A model generated the notes under the pieces. The model saw only the letters and a list, made by a program, of their open reading frames with translations. It made no database searches and was not told the DNA's origin. Source: Zoogloea sp. (GTDB lineage: Bacteria > Pseudomonadota > Gammaproteobacteria > Burkholderiales > Rhodocyclaceae). Taken from it: a stretch of DNA of 32,903 nt. Shown in pieces: positions 24,008 to 30,994 of this stretch. Every line of letters starts with the position of its first letter. Within the stretch, counting starts at the first letter, position 1. Made by a program: the position numbers and the translations under genes. The stretch lies in NCBI RefSeq assembly GCF_023150065.1, contig NZ_JAKLLN010000034.1, positions 1 to 32,903 of the forward strand, written 5' to 3'.

Positions 24008-25333
24008 TTACAGGCCGAGTTCCCGACGCGTGCGCGTGAGGGTGTCGATGACCACGTACATGATCTTGTGGGCGCAGGGGATGAGGTCGGGCACATAGGT
24101 GGCGCCCATGCCGCCCAGGCCTTCGGCGGTGGGCAGCGGCGGGTTGGGCGCCGGCCAGGGCCAGCCGATGCGCACGGTGGGCACGCCGTAGCGGCGCAGG
24201 GCGGTACCGTCGGTCTGCCCGCCGAGCAGGTCGGGCGTGCCGTGGGGGCGCTGCTCGATGTGCTCCCAGCCGCGCTTGGCCGAGCGCACGATCCAGTTGT
24301 CGGCGTCGGTGGTGCCGCCAGGCACCGAACCGTACATCTCCCAGTCGAGGACCAGTTCCGGGTGACGCTGGTGCAGCCCGGCCACGAAGTCGGCGAACTG
24401 GGATTTCACCTCCGCCGGCGAGGTGCGCGGGTTGATGCGCACGTCGAAGAAGATCTCGGTGATGGCCGACGGAAAGGCCGGGCGCTCCGGGTCGCCCGAG
24501 CGCACGCCGGCAATCCAGCCGTGGGGTTTGACCACCCCGGAGGTGTTGCGCTCGGCGTAGTCCAGCAGCCAGGCCTGCAATTCCTGGATCACCGTGGCGG
24601 CGGGCACCACCGAGCTGCGGAAGGCCGGCAGGTCATGGGGAACGCCGGCGTAGCCGAGGGTGCCGTGCACCCGGAGCTTGAACCAGCCCATGCCGGGCTC
24701 TTCGTGATAGACCCAGTTCCAGGGTTTCATGATCACCGCGTAGTCGGCAGCGGCGCCCCGGTTAAGCAGATGCAGCACGCCATTGGACATGCCCCCGTGG
24801 TTGCGGGCGGAGATGTCCACCGGCATGCCGCCATCGGCCATGCCCACCAGCAGGTCACCGATGATGGGCACCTCGGCCTCGATCAGGGCGGTGGCGATCT
24901 CGGTGAGGGTGGCCACCATGGCCTTGGGGTTGGAGGCCCCCAGTCCGAACACCCAGTCGTCGAGGGACTGGGCCCGGGGCTGCATGTCGGCCTCGCCGCG
25001 GGCGCCGGTCCATTCGCTCTCGGCCTCGGTGAGGTCGAGGTGGGTGTCGATGGGGGCATAGAGCATCAGGCTGGCGCCACCGCCGCTGCCGCGCAGCTCG
25101 GCCAGCACGTTACCGCTGGTGTCGGTCATGGGCTGATAGCGGGCCTGCAGGCCTACCCCGGCCAGATGCCGGGCCATGAACTCGCTGGCGGCCCGGGCGG
25201 CGCCGGTGGGGCTGTGGATGTCGACGATGGAGAACAGCAGCTGCTGCAGGCGCTGCGGATCGATCCTGCTGCAGGCCTTCTCGTACCAGGCCTGCTGTTC
25301 GGCGCTGAAGGCCGGGGTGACGGGGGTGCTCAT
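24008..25333 (-). CDS. M20-family peptidase/deacylase homologue, atypical metal site
   Basis: 441 residues from the ATG at 25333 (GGAGA upstream); the longer frame to 25450 overlaps the reductase gene. The overall M20 order is clear: IDTHLD gives the first metal motif (His98, Asp100), followed by GLGASNPKAM, a lid/dimerisation domain with HGTLGYAGVPHD, and a late GGQTDGTALRRYGVPTVRIG. Two canonical features deviate. The bridging Asp of the G-x-G-x-x-D-x-K motif reads Asn135, and the catalytic Glu-Glu pair appears replaced by ADGGMP (residues 166-171). The enzyme may use a different site arrangement or have lost hydrolysis. It sits directly between the reductase and two amidases. Confidence 0.8.
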   Translation of the reverse strand: MSTPVTPAFSAEQQAWYEKACSRIDPQRLQQLLFSIVDIHSPTGAARAASEFMARHLAGVGLQARYQPMTDTSGNVLAELRGSGGGASLMLYAPIDTHLDLTEAESEWTGARGEADMQPRAQSLDDWVFGLGASNPKAMVATLTEIATALIEAEVPIIGDLLVGMADGGMPVDISARNHGGMSNGVLHLLNRGAAADYAVIMKPWNWVYHEEPGMGWFKLRVHGTLGYAGVPHDLPAFRSSVVPAATVIQELQAWLLDYAERNTSGVVKPHGWIAGVRSGDPERPAFPSAITEIFFDVRINPRTSPAEVKSQFADFVAGLHQRHPELVLDWEMYGSVPGGTTDADNWIVRSAKRGWEHIEQRPHGTPDLLGGQTDGTALRRYGVPTVRIGWPWPAPNPPLPTAEGLGGMGATYVPDLIPCAHKIMYVVIDTLTRTRRELGL

Positions 25334-25347
25334 CGGGGGTTCTCCGT

Positions 25348-26376
25348 TCAGTTGCTGGCGACGAACTGCTCGCTGTAGATGTGTTCCGGGGGGACGCCCA
25401 GCTCGATCAGGCGACGGGTGGCGGCGTCGATCATCGGCTGGGGGCCGCACAGGTAGGCGACGGTATCGGGCCCGGTGACATCCCCTTCCCGCAGGGCGGC
25501 AACCGGGCTGCCGGACAGCAGCGCGCCCTCCGCGCCGCGATCAACAGTGATGCGGGTTTCCAGGGACGGCAGCCATTGCCGGCGCAGCTCCAGCTCATCC
25601 AGGCAGAACAGGGCGTCCGGCGTGGCGCAGCCGAAGTTGAGGAGCATCTGCGGCTTGCGCCCGCCCCACTGGCGGATGCCGTCGATCATCGACAGGATCG
25701 GGGCCAGCCCGGTACCCCCGGCGATGAAGATGTGCTTGGCGCGGCGGTGCTCTTCGCGCAGGAAGAAGGCGCCATAGGGCCCCTTCACCTTGACCACATC
25801 ATCCGGCCGCGCGCCCTCCTGGAGCCAGGTGGACATCGCCCCGGCCGGCAGCAGGCGGACCAGCAGCGACAGCCGGGGCAGATCGGCGGCAATGCTCGAC
25901 GGGGAATAGCTGCGCAGGGCTTCGACGCCGGGCACCTCGATCTGCAGATACTGGCCGGGGCGGAAATCCAGCCAATCCCCTTCGGCCAGTTCCAGGTTCA
26001 GGCGGATCACGTTGGCCGCGAGGCGATCAACGCTGTCCACAAAAGCATGGGCCGTCACCGGCGTGACCTGCCCGGCGGTGCTGGTGTAGGGCAGCTCGAA
26101 GACACAGTCGGACTGGGCCCGGGTGACGCACAGCAGGCGCTGGCCGGCCGCGTACTCGCTGCTCAGGAGGCTGGCCGTGGCGCCCGGTCGGGTGATGGCG
26201 TCGCCCTCGCAGAGGGTGGCGATGCAGCTCGAGCAGCTCCCCGAATGGCACTGGTGGATCAGGGGAGCGCCGGCCTGCAGCGCGACATCGAGAACCGAGC
26301 GACCGACTTCCGTCTGGACCGAATGGGTGGCGCCGTCGGCGAAGCGCAGCGTGACTTGGTGCGTTTGATCGTTCAT
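25348..26376 (-). CDS. oxoR: oxygenase reductase, [2Fe-2S]/FAD/NAD (OxoR-like)
   Basis: 342 residues from the ATG at 26376; starts at 26391 and 26400 are also in frame and no ribosome-binding site settles the choice. An N-terminal plant-type ferredoxin domain has Cys43, Cys48, Cys51 and Cys83 (C-x4-C-x2-C-x31-C). It is followed by an FAD domain with LRSYSPSS and an NAD domain with AGGTGLAPILSM and YLCGPQPMIDAA. This is the class IB reductase layout used by benzoate dioxygenase and by 2-oxo-1,2-dihydroquinoline 8-monooxygenase. It would pass electrons from NADH straight to the Rieske oxygenase encoded at 28211; no separate ferredoxin gene exists in the window. It heads the leftward operon from the XylS-type promoter at 26650. 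Confidence 0.88.
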   Translation of the reverse strand: MNDQTHQVTLRFADGATHSVQTEVGRSVLDVALQAGAPLIHQCHSGSCSSCIATLCEGDAITRPGATASLLSSEYAAGQRLLCVTRAQSDCVFELPYTSTAGQVTPVTAHAFVDSVDRLAANVIRLNLELAEGDWLDFRPGQYLQIEVPGVEALRSYSPSSIAADLPRLSLLVRLLPAGAMSTWLQEGARPDDVVKVKGPYGAFFLREEHRRAKHIFIAGGTGLAPILSMIDGIRQWGGRKPQMLLNFGCATPDALFCLDELELRRQWLPSLETRITVDRGAEGALLSGSPVAALREGDVTGPDTVAYLCGPQPMIDAATRRLIELGVPPEHIYSEQFVASN

Positions 26377-26588
26377 GAGGCTTGATTCCATGGCTTGCAT
26401 TCACACTCGTGGAGCGCTCGAAGGGCAGCGCGTGGTGTGCATCCTATGAATCAGGCCGAAAGACGTCGCTCCAAATTAGGTAAGGGCTTATCCCGGAAGT
26501 GCAGCTTTCAGAGGGTGCCGAAACATCAGGACATATCGATTTACAGAAACCCGCTAGAGAAATAGAGAAAGCCGCCAGAAAACGAATT

Positions 26589-26650
26589 GGCTTATTCGAC
26601 CAGGCTTTGCAGCGCTATACGAAAAGTGCACCGACTATCCACAGAGTGCA
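26589..26650 (-). promoter_or_regulatory. XylS/Pm-type promoter of oxoR-amidase operon
   Basis: Reading leftward: TGCA-CTCTGT-GGATA (26650-26636), a perfect TGCA-N6-GGNTA box; then TGCA-CTTTTC-GTATA (26630-26616), one mismatch, starting 20 bp later. After 21 nt comes TAAGCC (26594-26589), resembling the weak Pm -10 TAGGCT. The ten bases GTCGAATAAG (26600-26591) occur identically at the Rieske promoter (28134-28143). Confidence 0.75.
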
Positions 26651-26759
26651 CTTTTATTGCACTGAAGGCGGTGCGCGAACGGGGGATTCCGGCACGGTGT
26701 TTGCCTAGGAAAATCAGGCACTAAGACCGCGCAGGCCGATTTACCAGGCTTTCTCCAGA

Positions 26760-26979
26760 AAATGTTCCGACAGAGGATACGGCGATGCACCAGATTGAAG
26801 AATTGCTGCACTGCAAGAGTGCTTTTTGGCCCGGACAATGTTCAAATTTCGGCGCACGGGACATTAGAAGAAAGTTCCCGGACAACGCCACCCGTCATTC
26901 AGGAAGTCGATACAGACCCGACGCGTGTCGAAAAATTCCAATAAAAACAAGCAAGCAGACGAAATGTTCCAACGGAGGA
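26760..26979 (+). repeat. duplicated 18-bp leader with ribosome-binding site
   Basis: AAATGTTCCGACAGAGGA (26760-26777) and AAATGTTCCAACGGAGGA (26962-26979) match at 16 of 18 positions. Each includes a GAGGA ribosome-binding site followed at suitable distance by an ATG (26785 and 26987). Confidence 0.6.
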
Positions 26980-26985
26980 GACTGA
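26785..26985 (+). CDS. possible 66-aa upstream peptide of the AraC/XylS gene
   Basis: An open frame starting MHQIEELLHCKSAFW with a GAGGA site 7 bp upstream. Its TGA stop (26983-26985) ends one base before the regulator's ATG at 26987, so translation could be coupled. No recognisable domain; the composition is not convincingly protein-like. It could be a leader peptide or an accident of the duplicated ribosome-binding site. Confidence 0.25.
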   Translation: MHQIEELLHCKSAFWPGQCSNFGARDIRRKFPDNATRHSGSRYRPDACRKIPIKTSKQTKCSNGGD

Positions 26986-26986
26986 A

Positions 26987-27991
26987 ATGGAACTTATTGG
27001 TCATAAAGCGGAGCCGGCATCGGTTCCGGTAATGGTCGGGGCGGATCTCTTTCAAACCCAGGACGTGGAAGAGGCACGCCAGTGGGGAGTCCGGACTTTC
27101 TGCGAGAACCGGCTGAAAAAGGTGGACGGCTTGCGCCCCATCAACGCCCGCATGCACCTGCGCAAGGTGCGGGGCGTGGGCTTCGGACGCATCACCTACG
27201 GCGGCGCCGTGGATATCGACCCCGGCTGTCTGGATTCCTTCTACCTCGTGCAGGTGCCCCTGAGCGGGCGCGAGCTGATCGACACCGGCGGGCAGACCGT
27301 GTGTTCGGCGGGCAAGGTGGGCTCTGTGATCAATGCCATCGGCGCCTCCCTGATCCGCCACGAAGCCAATACCGAAAAGCTCATCGTCCGCGTCGAGCGG
27401 GATGTCCTGGAGCGCAACTGCATCCAGCACCTCGGCCATGCCCTGCGCCAGCCCATCGGCTTTCAGCCGTCGATCACCCTCGACGGCGCCGCCGGCAACC
27501 GCTGGACCAGCCTGCTGCGCTGGATCTACGAATCCCTCGCCCTGGACGAACAGTGCTTCGATTCACCCATGATGTCGGCCCAGGTGGAGCAGACCGTCAT
27601 CGCCACCCTGCTCACCTGTCAGCCCCACAATTACACCGAAGAGCTGAACGGCGAGGAGCGCTCCATCGCCCCCGCCTTCGTCAAGCGCATCGAACGCTAT
27701 ATCGAGGACAACGCCGACCAGCCGATCACCATCATCGATCTGGCCGAGCACGCCGGCGTCAGCAGCCGCTCCATCTTCAATGGCTTCCGCCGCTTCCGGA
27801 ACACCTCGCCGATGCTGTACCTGAAAGAGGTCCGCATGCGCAGGGTCAATGAAGAACTCAAGCGCCTCACCCCCGCCGACACGACGGTCACCGCCGTCGC
27901 CTATCACTGGGGCTTCACCCACCTGGGTCATTTCACCACCGATTACAAACGCCGCTTTTGCGAAAGCCCCTCGCAGACGTTGGCACGATAG
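26987..27991 (+). CDS. oxoS: AraC/XylS-family activator (OxoS-like)
   Basis: 334 residues with a strong GGAGGA site. The N-terminal ligand-binding domain (about 20-200) belongs to the AraC-binding-like group found in XylS, BenR and related activators of aromatic catabolism. The C-terminal double helix-turn-helix covers about 232-330: ITIIDLAEHAGVSSRSIFNGFRRFRNTSPMLYLKEVRMRRV, then VTAVAYHWGFTHLGHFTTDYKRRFCESPSQ. It lies between the two catabolic operons. Three promoters in the window carry direct repeats of the XylS recognition motif, so it most likely activates all three in response to the pathway substrate or an intermediate. In quinoline-degrading Pseudomonas putida 86 a XylS-type regulator (OxoS) controls the oxoO region; orthology is inferred from context. 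Confidence 0.85.
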   Translation: MELIGHKAEPASVPVMVGADLFQTQDVEEARQWGVRTFCENRLKKVDGLRPINARMHLRKVRGVGFGRITYGGAVDIDPGCLDSFYLVQVPLSGRELIDTGGQTVCSAGKVGSVINAIGASLIRHEANTEKLIVRVERDVLERNCIQHLGHALRQPIGFQPSITLDGAAGNRWTSLLRWIYESLALDEQCFDSPMMSAQVEQTVIATLLTCQPHNYTEELNGEERSIAPAFVKRIERYIEDNADQPITIIDLAEHAGVSSRSIFNGFRRFRNTSPMLYLKEVRMRRVNEELKRLTPADTTVTAVAYHWGFTHLGHFTTDYKRRFCESPSQTLAR

Positions 27992-27999
27992 AAACCGGG

Positions 28000-28038
28000 C
28001 GGGCTTTCCGGCTGCACCCCAAATGCCCGGAAAGCCCG
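28000..28038 (+). terminator. hairpin downstream of the AraC/XylS gene
   Basis: CGGGCTTTCCGG (28000-28011) and CCGGAAAGCCCG (28027-28038) form a perfect 12-bp stem with a 15-nt loop, 9 bp after the regulator's stop. A run of A's rather than T's follows, so it may be a factor-dependent terminator or an RNA-stabilising hairpin that insulates the downstream Rieske promoter. Confidence 0.5.
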
Positions 28039-28098
28039 TGGAAAAAGAAGCCGCATTTCCGCTCCCCGCTGACACCCCCGAAATAGCCTTTTCATTTG

Positions 28099-28160
28099 TG
28101 CACTAAGGGGATAGCCCGAGCAGTAGGTGGAGCGTCGAATAAGGACCGACTCAATACCAT
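28099..28160 (+). promoter_or_regulatory. XylS/Pm-type promoter of Rieske operon
   Basis: TGCA-CTAAGG-GGATA (28099-28113) is a perfect XylS-family box. Exactly 20 bp later AGCA-GTAGGT-GGAGC (28119-28133) is a degenerate second box. A -10-like TACCAT (28155-28160) begins after 21 nt. The predicted start near 28167 leaves a leader of about 44 nt. GTCGAATAAG (28134-28143) is shared with the oxoR promoter. Confidence 0.75.
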
Positions 28161-28210
28161 GTCTCCCAGATTCACCACGACCTCATTCAATCTGTAATCG
28201 GGAGATCAAG

Positions 28211-29548
28211 ATGTCGGAGCAACCCATCATTCGCCGGCGCATCCAGAAGCCGAATGGCATCAGCGAGGAGCGCGTCAACAACCAGAAGACCCAAAGCCAG
28301 TATCAACCCTACAAGGATGCGGCCTGGGGATTCATCAACCACTGGTATCCCGCGCTCTTCAGCAACGAACTCCCCGAGGACGAGATCCAGGGCATCCAGA
28401 TCTGTGGTGTCCCCATCGTGCTGCGGCGTGCGGAAGGAAAAGTGTATGCACTCAAGGATCAATGCGTGCACCGTGGCGTGCGCATGTCCGAAAAGAAGAT
28501 GTGCTTCAACAAGCAGACCATCTCCTGCTGGTACCACGGTTTCACCTTCGACCTGAAGGACGGCAAGCTCTCCACCATCGTTGCCAACCCCAATGACAAG
28601 CTGGTGGGCACCACCGGGGTGACGACCTACCCGGTGCATGAAGTGGCCGGCATGATCTTTGTCTTCGTGCGCGAGGACGGCTACCCGGACGAAGACGTTC
28701 CGCCGCTCGCCCAGGATCTGCCCTTCCGCTTCCCGGAGAACAGCGAGCGCTTCGCTCACCCCCTGTGGCCGGCCTCACCCAGCGTGCTGGATGAAGACGC
28801 AATCGCCCTTGGCATGCACCGTACCGGCTACGGCAACTGGCGCATTGCCTGCGAGAACGGTTTCGATAACGCCCATATCCTGGTGCACAAGGACAACACC
28901 ATCGTGCATGCGATGGAGTGGGTTCTGCCACTGGGCATTCTGCCTGCGGGTGATGATTGCATCGAAGTCGTGGAAGACGCAGACGGGCCGAAGGGCATGA
29001 TGCAATGGTTGTTCACCGACAAGTGGACCCCGGTGATGGAGAACCCGGCACTGGGCCTCAAGGTCGAGGGCTTGAAGGGCCGCTTCTACCGCACCTCGGT
29101 CGTGTTGCCGGGCGTGCTGATGGTAGAGAACTGGCCGGGTGAGCACATCGTGCAGTACGAATGGTACGTACCGATCACCGACGACTTGCACGAGTACTGG
29201 GAAGTGCTGGTGAAGGTGTGCCCGACGGAGAAGGAGCAGACCGACTTCCAGTACAAGTTCGATCGGGTCTACAAGCCCCTGTGCCTGCATGGCTTCAACG
29301 ACTGCGATCTGTATGCGCGCGAGGCCATGCAGAACTTCTACGCCGACGGCTCCGGCTGGGACGACGAGCAACTCGTCGCCACCGACATTTCCCCCATCAC
29401 CTGGCGCAAGCTCGCATCGCGCTGGAACCGCGGCATCGCCAAGCCCGGGCGGGGTGTGAACGGCGCGACCAAGAACTCGGCCATCCGCTTCCGCGAAACC
29501 GCCGAGGGCAAGCCGCCGCGCTACAAGGTCGACAAGGTCGATTTCTGA
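28211..29548 (+). CDS. oxoO: Rieske oxygenase, 2-oxoquinoline 8-monooxygenase-like (OxoO)
   Basis: 445 residues from the ATG at 28211 (GGGAGA upstream, start MSEQPIIRRR). The Rieske centre is Cys85/His87 (CVHRG) and Cys106/His109 (CWYHG). The mononuclear iron ligands are His222 and His226 (ENGFDNAHILVHKD) and Asp366 (GFNDCDLYAREAM), with Asp219 as the bridge to the neighbouring subunit. Length and sequence features (GFINHWYP, DQCVHRG, NGFDNAHILVHKDNT, LPGVLMVENWP, TWRKLASRWNRGI) match my recollection of the OxoO component from Pseudomonas putida 86, a homotrimeric relative of carbazole dioxygenase CarAa. The expected reaction is 2-oxo-1,2-dihydroquinoline + O2 + NADH to the 8-hydroxy product. 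No beta subunit or ferredoxin is present. A closely related N-heterocycle substrate cannot be excluded. Confidence 0.9.
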   Translation: MSEQPIIRRRIQKPNGISEERVNNQKTQSQYQPYKDAAWGFINHWYPALFSNELPEDEIQGIQICGVPIVLRRAEGKVYALKDQCVHRGVRMSEKKMCFNKQTISCWYHGFTFDLKDGKLSTIVANPNDKLVGTTGVTTYPVHEVAGMIFVFVREDGYPDEDVPPLAQDLPFRFPENSERFAHPLWPASPSVLDEDAIALGMHRTGYGNWRIACENGFDNAHILVHKDNTIVHAMEWVLPLGILPAGDDCIEVVEDADGPKGMMQWLFTDKWTPVMENPALGLKVEGLKGRFYRTSVVLPGVLMVENWPGEHIVQYEWYVPITDDLHEYWEVLVKVCPTEKEQTDFQYKFDRVYKPLCLHGFNDCDLYAREAMQNFYADGSGWDDEQLVATDISPITWRKLASRWNRGIAKPGRGVNGATKNSAIRFRETAEGKPPRYKVDKVDF

Positions 29549-29555
29549 CACTTCC

Positions 29556-29575
29556 CCCCGGGACACCTCCCGGGG
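29556..29575 (+). other. stable hairpin after oxoO stop
   Basis: CCCCGGGA (29556-29563) and TCCCGGGG (29568-29575) form an 8-bp perfect stem with a 4-nt loop in the 135-bp gap after oxoO. No T-run follows. It probably protects the oxoO mRNA 3' end or attenuates the downstream genes, so that oxygenase is made in excess over the ring-cleavage enzymes. Confidence 0.5.
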
Positions 29576-29683
29576 CAGGTCATCGACCGGAGCGGCCGCC
29601 AGCCTGGCATGGGCTCGGACGGCCGGCCACGCCTCCCCGCAACGGGGGCCTGACACCCACGTTCACACAGGATTCCAGCACCT

Positions 29684-30505
29684 ATGCAGCAGAACCCGGA
29701 AATCTCACTTTCCATCGACATCGATGGCATAAAGACGAATTACCACGACCTGGGCGAAGGCCGCCCGGTGCTCATGATCCACGGCTCCGGCCCGGGCGTG
29801 AGCGGCTTTGTGAACTGGCGCCTGGCCATGCCCGAGCTGGCCAGGAGCTGCCGGGTGATCGTGCCCGACATGCTCGGCTTCGGCTACAGCGACCGGGCCC
29901 CGGACGGGCACTACTCGGCGGAACGCTGGGTCGCCCAGGCGGTGGGCCTGCTGGACGCCCTCGGCATTACCCAGACCGACATCGTCGGCAACTCCTTTGG
30001 CGGGGCACTGGCCCTGATGCTGGCCATCCAGCACCCCCAGCGCGTCCGCCGGCTGGTGCTGATGGGCGCCGCGGGGGTGGATTTCGAACTCACCCCCGGC
30101 CTGGATGCGGTGTGGGGCTATACGCCCTCCATGGACAACATGCGCGCCATCATGGACATCTTTGCCTTCGACCGCTCACGCATCACCGAAGACATCGTGC
30201 GCTCCCGCTACGAGGCCAGCATCCAGCCCGGCGCCCAGGAAGCCTTCTCGGCCATGTTCCCGGCCCCCCGGCAGCGCTGGGTTGCCGCCCTGGCCAGCCC
30301 CGAGGCAGCCATCCGCACCATCCCCCATGAAACGCTGATCGTCCACGGCCGGGAGGACAAGGTCATCCCCCTTTCCAACTCCCAGCGCCTGTGCGAGCTG
30401 ATCCCCCGCGCCCAGCTGCACGTGTATGGCCGCTGCGGCCACTGGACGCAGATCGAACACGCCGGGCGCTTTGCACGCCTGGTTCGCGACTTCCTGACCG
30501 AATAA
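29684..30505 (+). CDS. alpha/beta hydrolase, meta-cleavage C-C hydrolase type
   Basis: 273 residues. It has the features of the BphD/MhpC/DmpD family: oxyanion-region HGSGPGVSGFVNW, nucleophile Ser104 in GNSFGG, Asp225 in VHGREDKVIP and His253 in CGHWTQIEHA. These enzymes hydrolyse the C-C bond of vinylogous 1,5-diketones produced by extradiol ring cleavage, releasing an acid and 2-hydroxypenta-2,4-dienoate. Here the product would feed the hydratase encoded at 31894. If the pathway goes through 2,3-dihydroxyphenylpropionate, the released acid would be succinate. It is cytosolic and the second gene of the oxoO operon. Confidence 0.88.
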   Translation: MQQNPEISLSIDIDGIKTNYHDLGEGRPVLMIHGSGPGVSGFVNWRLAMPELARSCRVIVPDMLGFGYSDRAPDGHYSAERWVAQAVGLLDALGITQTDIVGNSFGGALALMLAIQHPQRVRRLVLMGAAGVDFELTPGLDAVWGYTPSMDNMRAIMDIFAFDRSRITEDIVRSRYEASIQPGAQEAFSAMFPAPRQRWVAALASPEAAIRTIPHETLIVHGREDKVIPLSNSQRLCELIPRAQLHVYGRCGHWTQIEHAGRFARLVRDFLTE

Positions 30506-30553
30506 GGCCCTTGACCGCCACATTAAGTGGCCTCGGGTGACGAGGACTGACAA

Positions 30554-30982
30554 ATGGAAAAAAATGACATCAAGGGCCGCTGGTACATCCAGTCGTGGAC
30601 CCAGGAATACGACGACGGCCGCGTCGTCCATCCCTTTGGCGACAAGGTCGAGGGCTTCATCGAGTACGGGGACGACACCATGTTCTGCCTCGTCACCAAG
30701 TCGCCCCGCACGCCCTTCACCACTGGCGGCCAGTGGGACGCCAGCGACGCCGACAAGGCCAGCGCCTACAACGAATACCTCTCCTACGCCGGCGCCTACT
30801 CCCTGGAAGACGGGCATGTGACCCACCACGTGGAGCTGTCCATCTTTCCGAACTGGCAGGGTGGCAAGCAGCGCCGCAAGATCGTCCAGGGCAGCAACGG
30901 CGAGCTGATGCTGGTTGCCCGCCTCGAGGAAGGCACCCCCGAAGCCCGCACTGCCAGGCTGACCTGGCGCCGCACCCGCTGA
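30554..30982 (+). CDS. lipocalin-like domain protein
   Basis: 142 residues. The N-terminal GRWYIQSWTQEYDDGRVVHPFG is typical of the lipocalin-like (Lipocalin_5) family: a short barrel with GxW near the start, GFIEYGDDTMFCLV as the next strand, and a closing strand ARLTWRR. There is no signal peptide, so it is cytoplasmic. Homologues occur in several catabolic clusters, where they may bind a hydrophobic intermediate or act as small cyclases or isomerases, but no activity is established that I can name. It lies between the C-C hydrolase and the extradiol dioxygenase with gaps of 48 and 12 bp, so it probably acts on or near the ring-cleavage substrate. Confidence 0.75.
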   Translation: MEKNDIKGRWYIQSWTQEYDDGRVVHPFGDKVEGFIEYGDDTMFCLVTKSPRTPFTTGGQWDASDADKASAYNEYLSYAGAYSLEDGHVTHHVELSIFPNWQGGKQRRKIVQGSNGELMLVARLEEGTPEARTARLTWRRTR

Positions 30983-30994
30983 GGAGGCCCCGCC

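Larger units (their letters stand above)
26377..26986. other. divergent regulatory region between oxoR and the AraC/XylS gene
   Basis: A 610-bp non-coding, AT-richer region. It holds the XylS-type promoter reading left (26650-26589) and a perfect 10-bp inverted repeat around it (AAAAGTGCAC at 26622-26631, GTGCACTTTT at 26646-26655). It also holds a duplicated 18-bp leader (26760-26777 and 26962-26979) with an intervening small open frame. The predicted leftward start near 26582 gives a long leader of about 200 nt before oxoR. Confidence 0.6.

Noticed and set aside
20375-25378. Long plus-strand frames opposite the amidase/M20/SDR operon
   Set aside because: Low-complexity mirror translations; the minus-strand genes have intact catalytic motifs and ribosome-binding sites.
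26826-26842. TGGCCCGGACAATGTT as a sigma-54 promoter
   Set aside because: The -12 element lacks the required GC (TGTT in place of TGCW), and the activator present is AraC/XylS type, not an enhancer-binding protein.
28211-29548. Carbazole 1,9a-dioxygenase as the primary assignment for the Rieske protein
   Set aside because: It is a relative, but length (445 versus about 384), N- and C-terminal extensions, the two-component reductase without ferredoxin and the absence of class III CarB genes fit the 2-oxoquinoline 8-monooxygenase type better.
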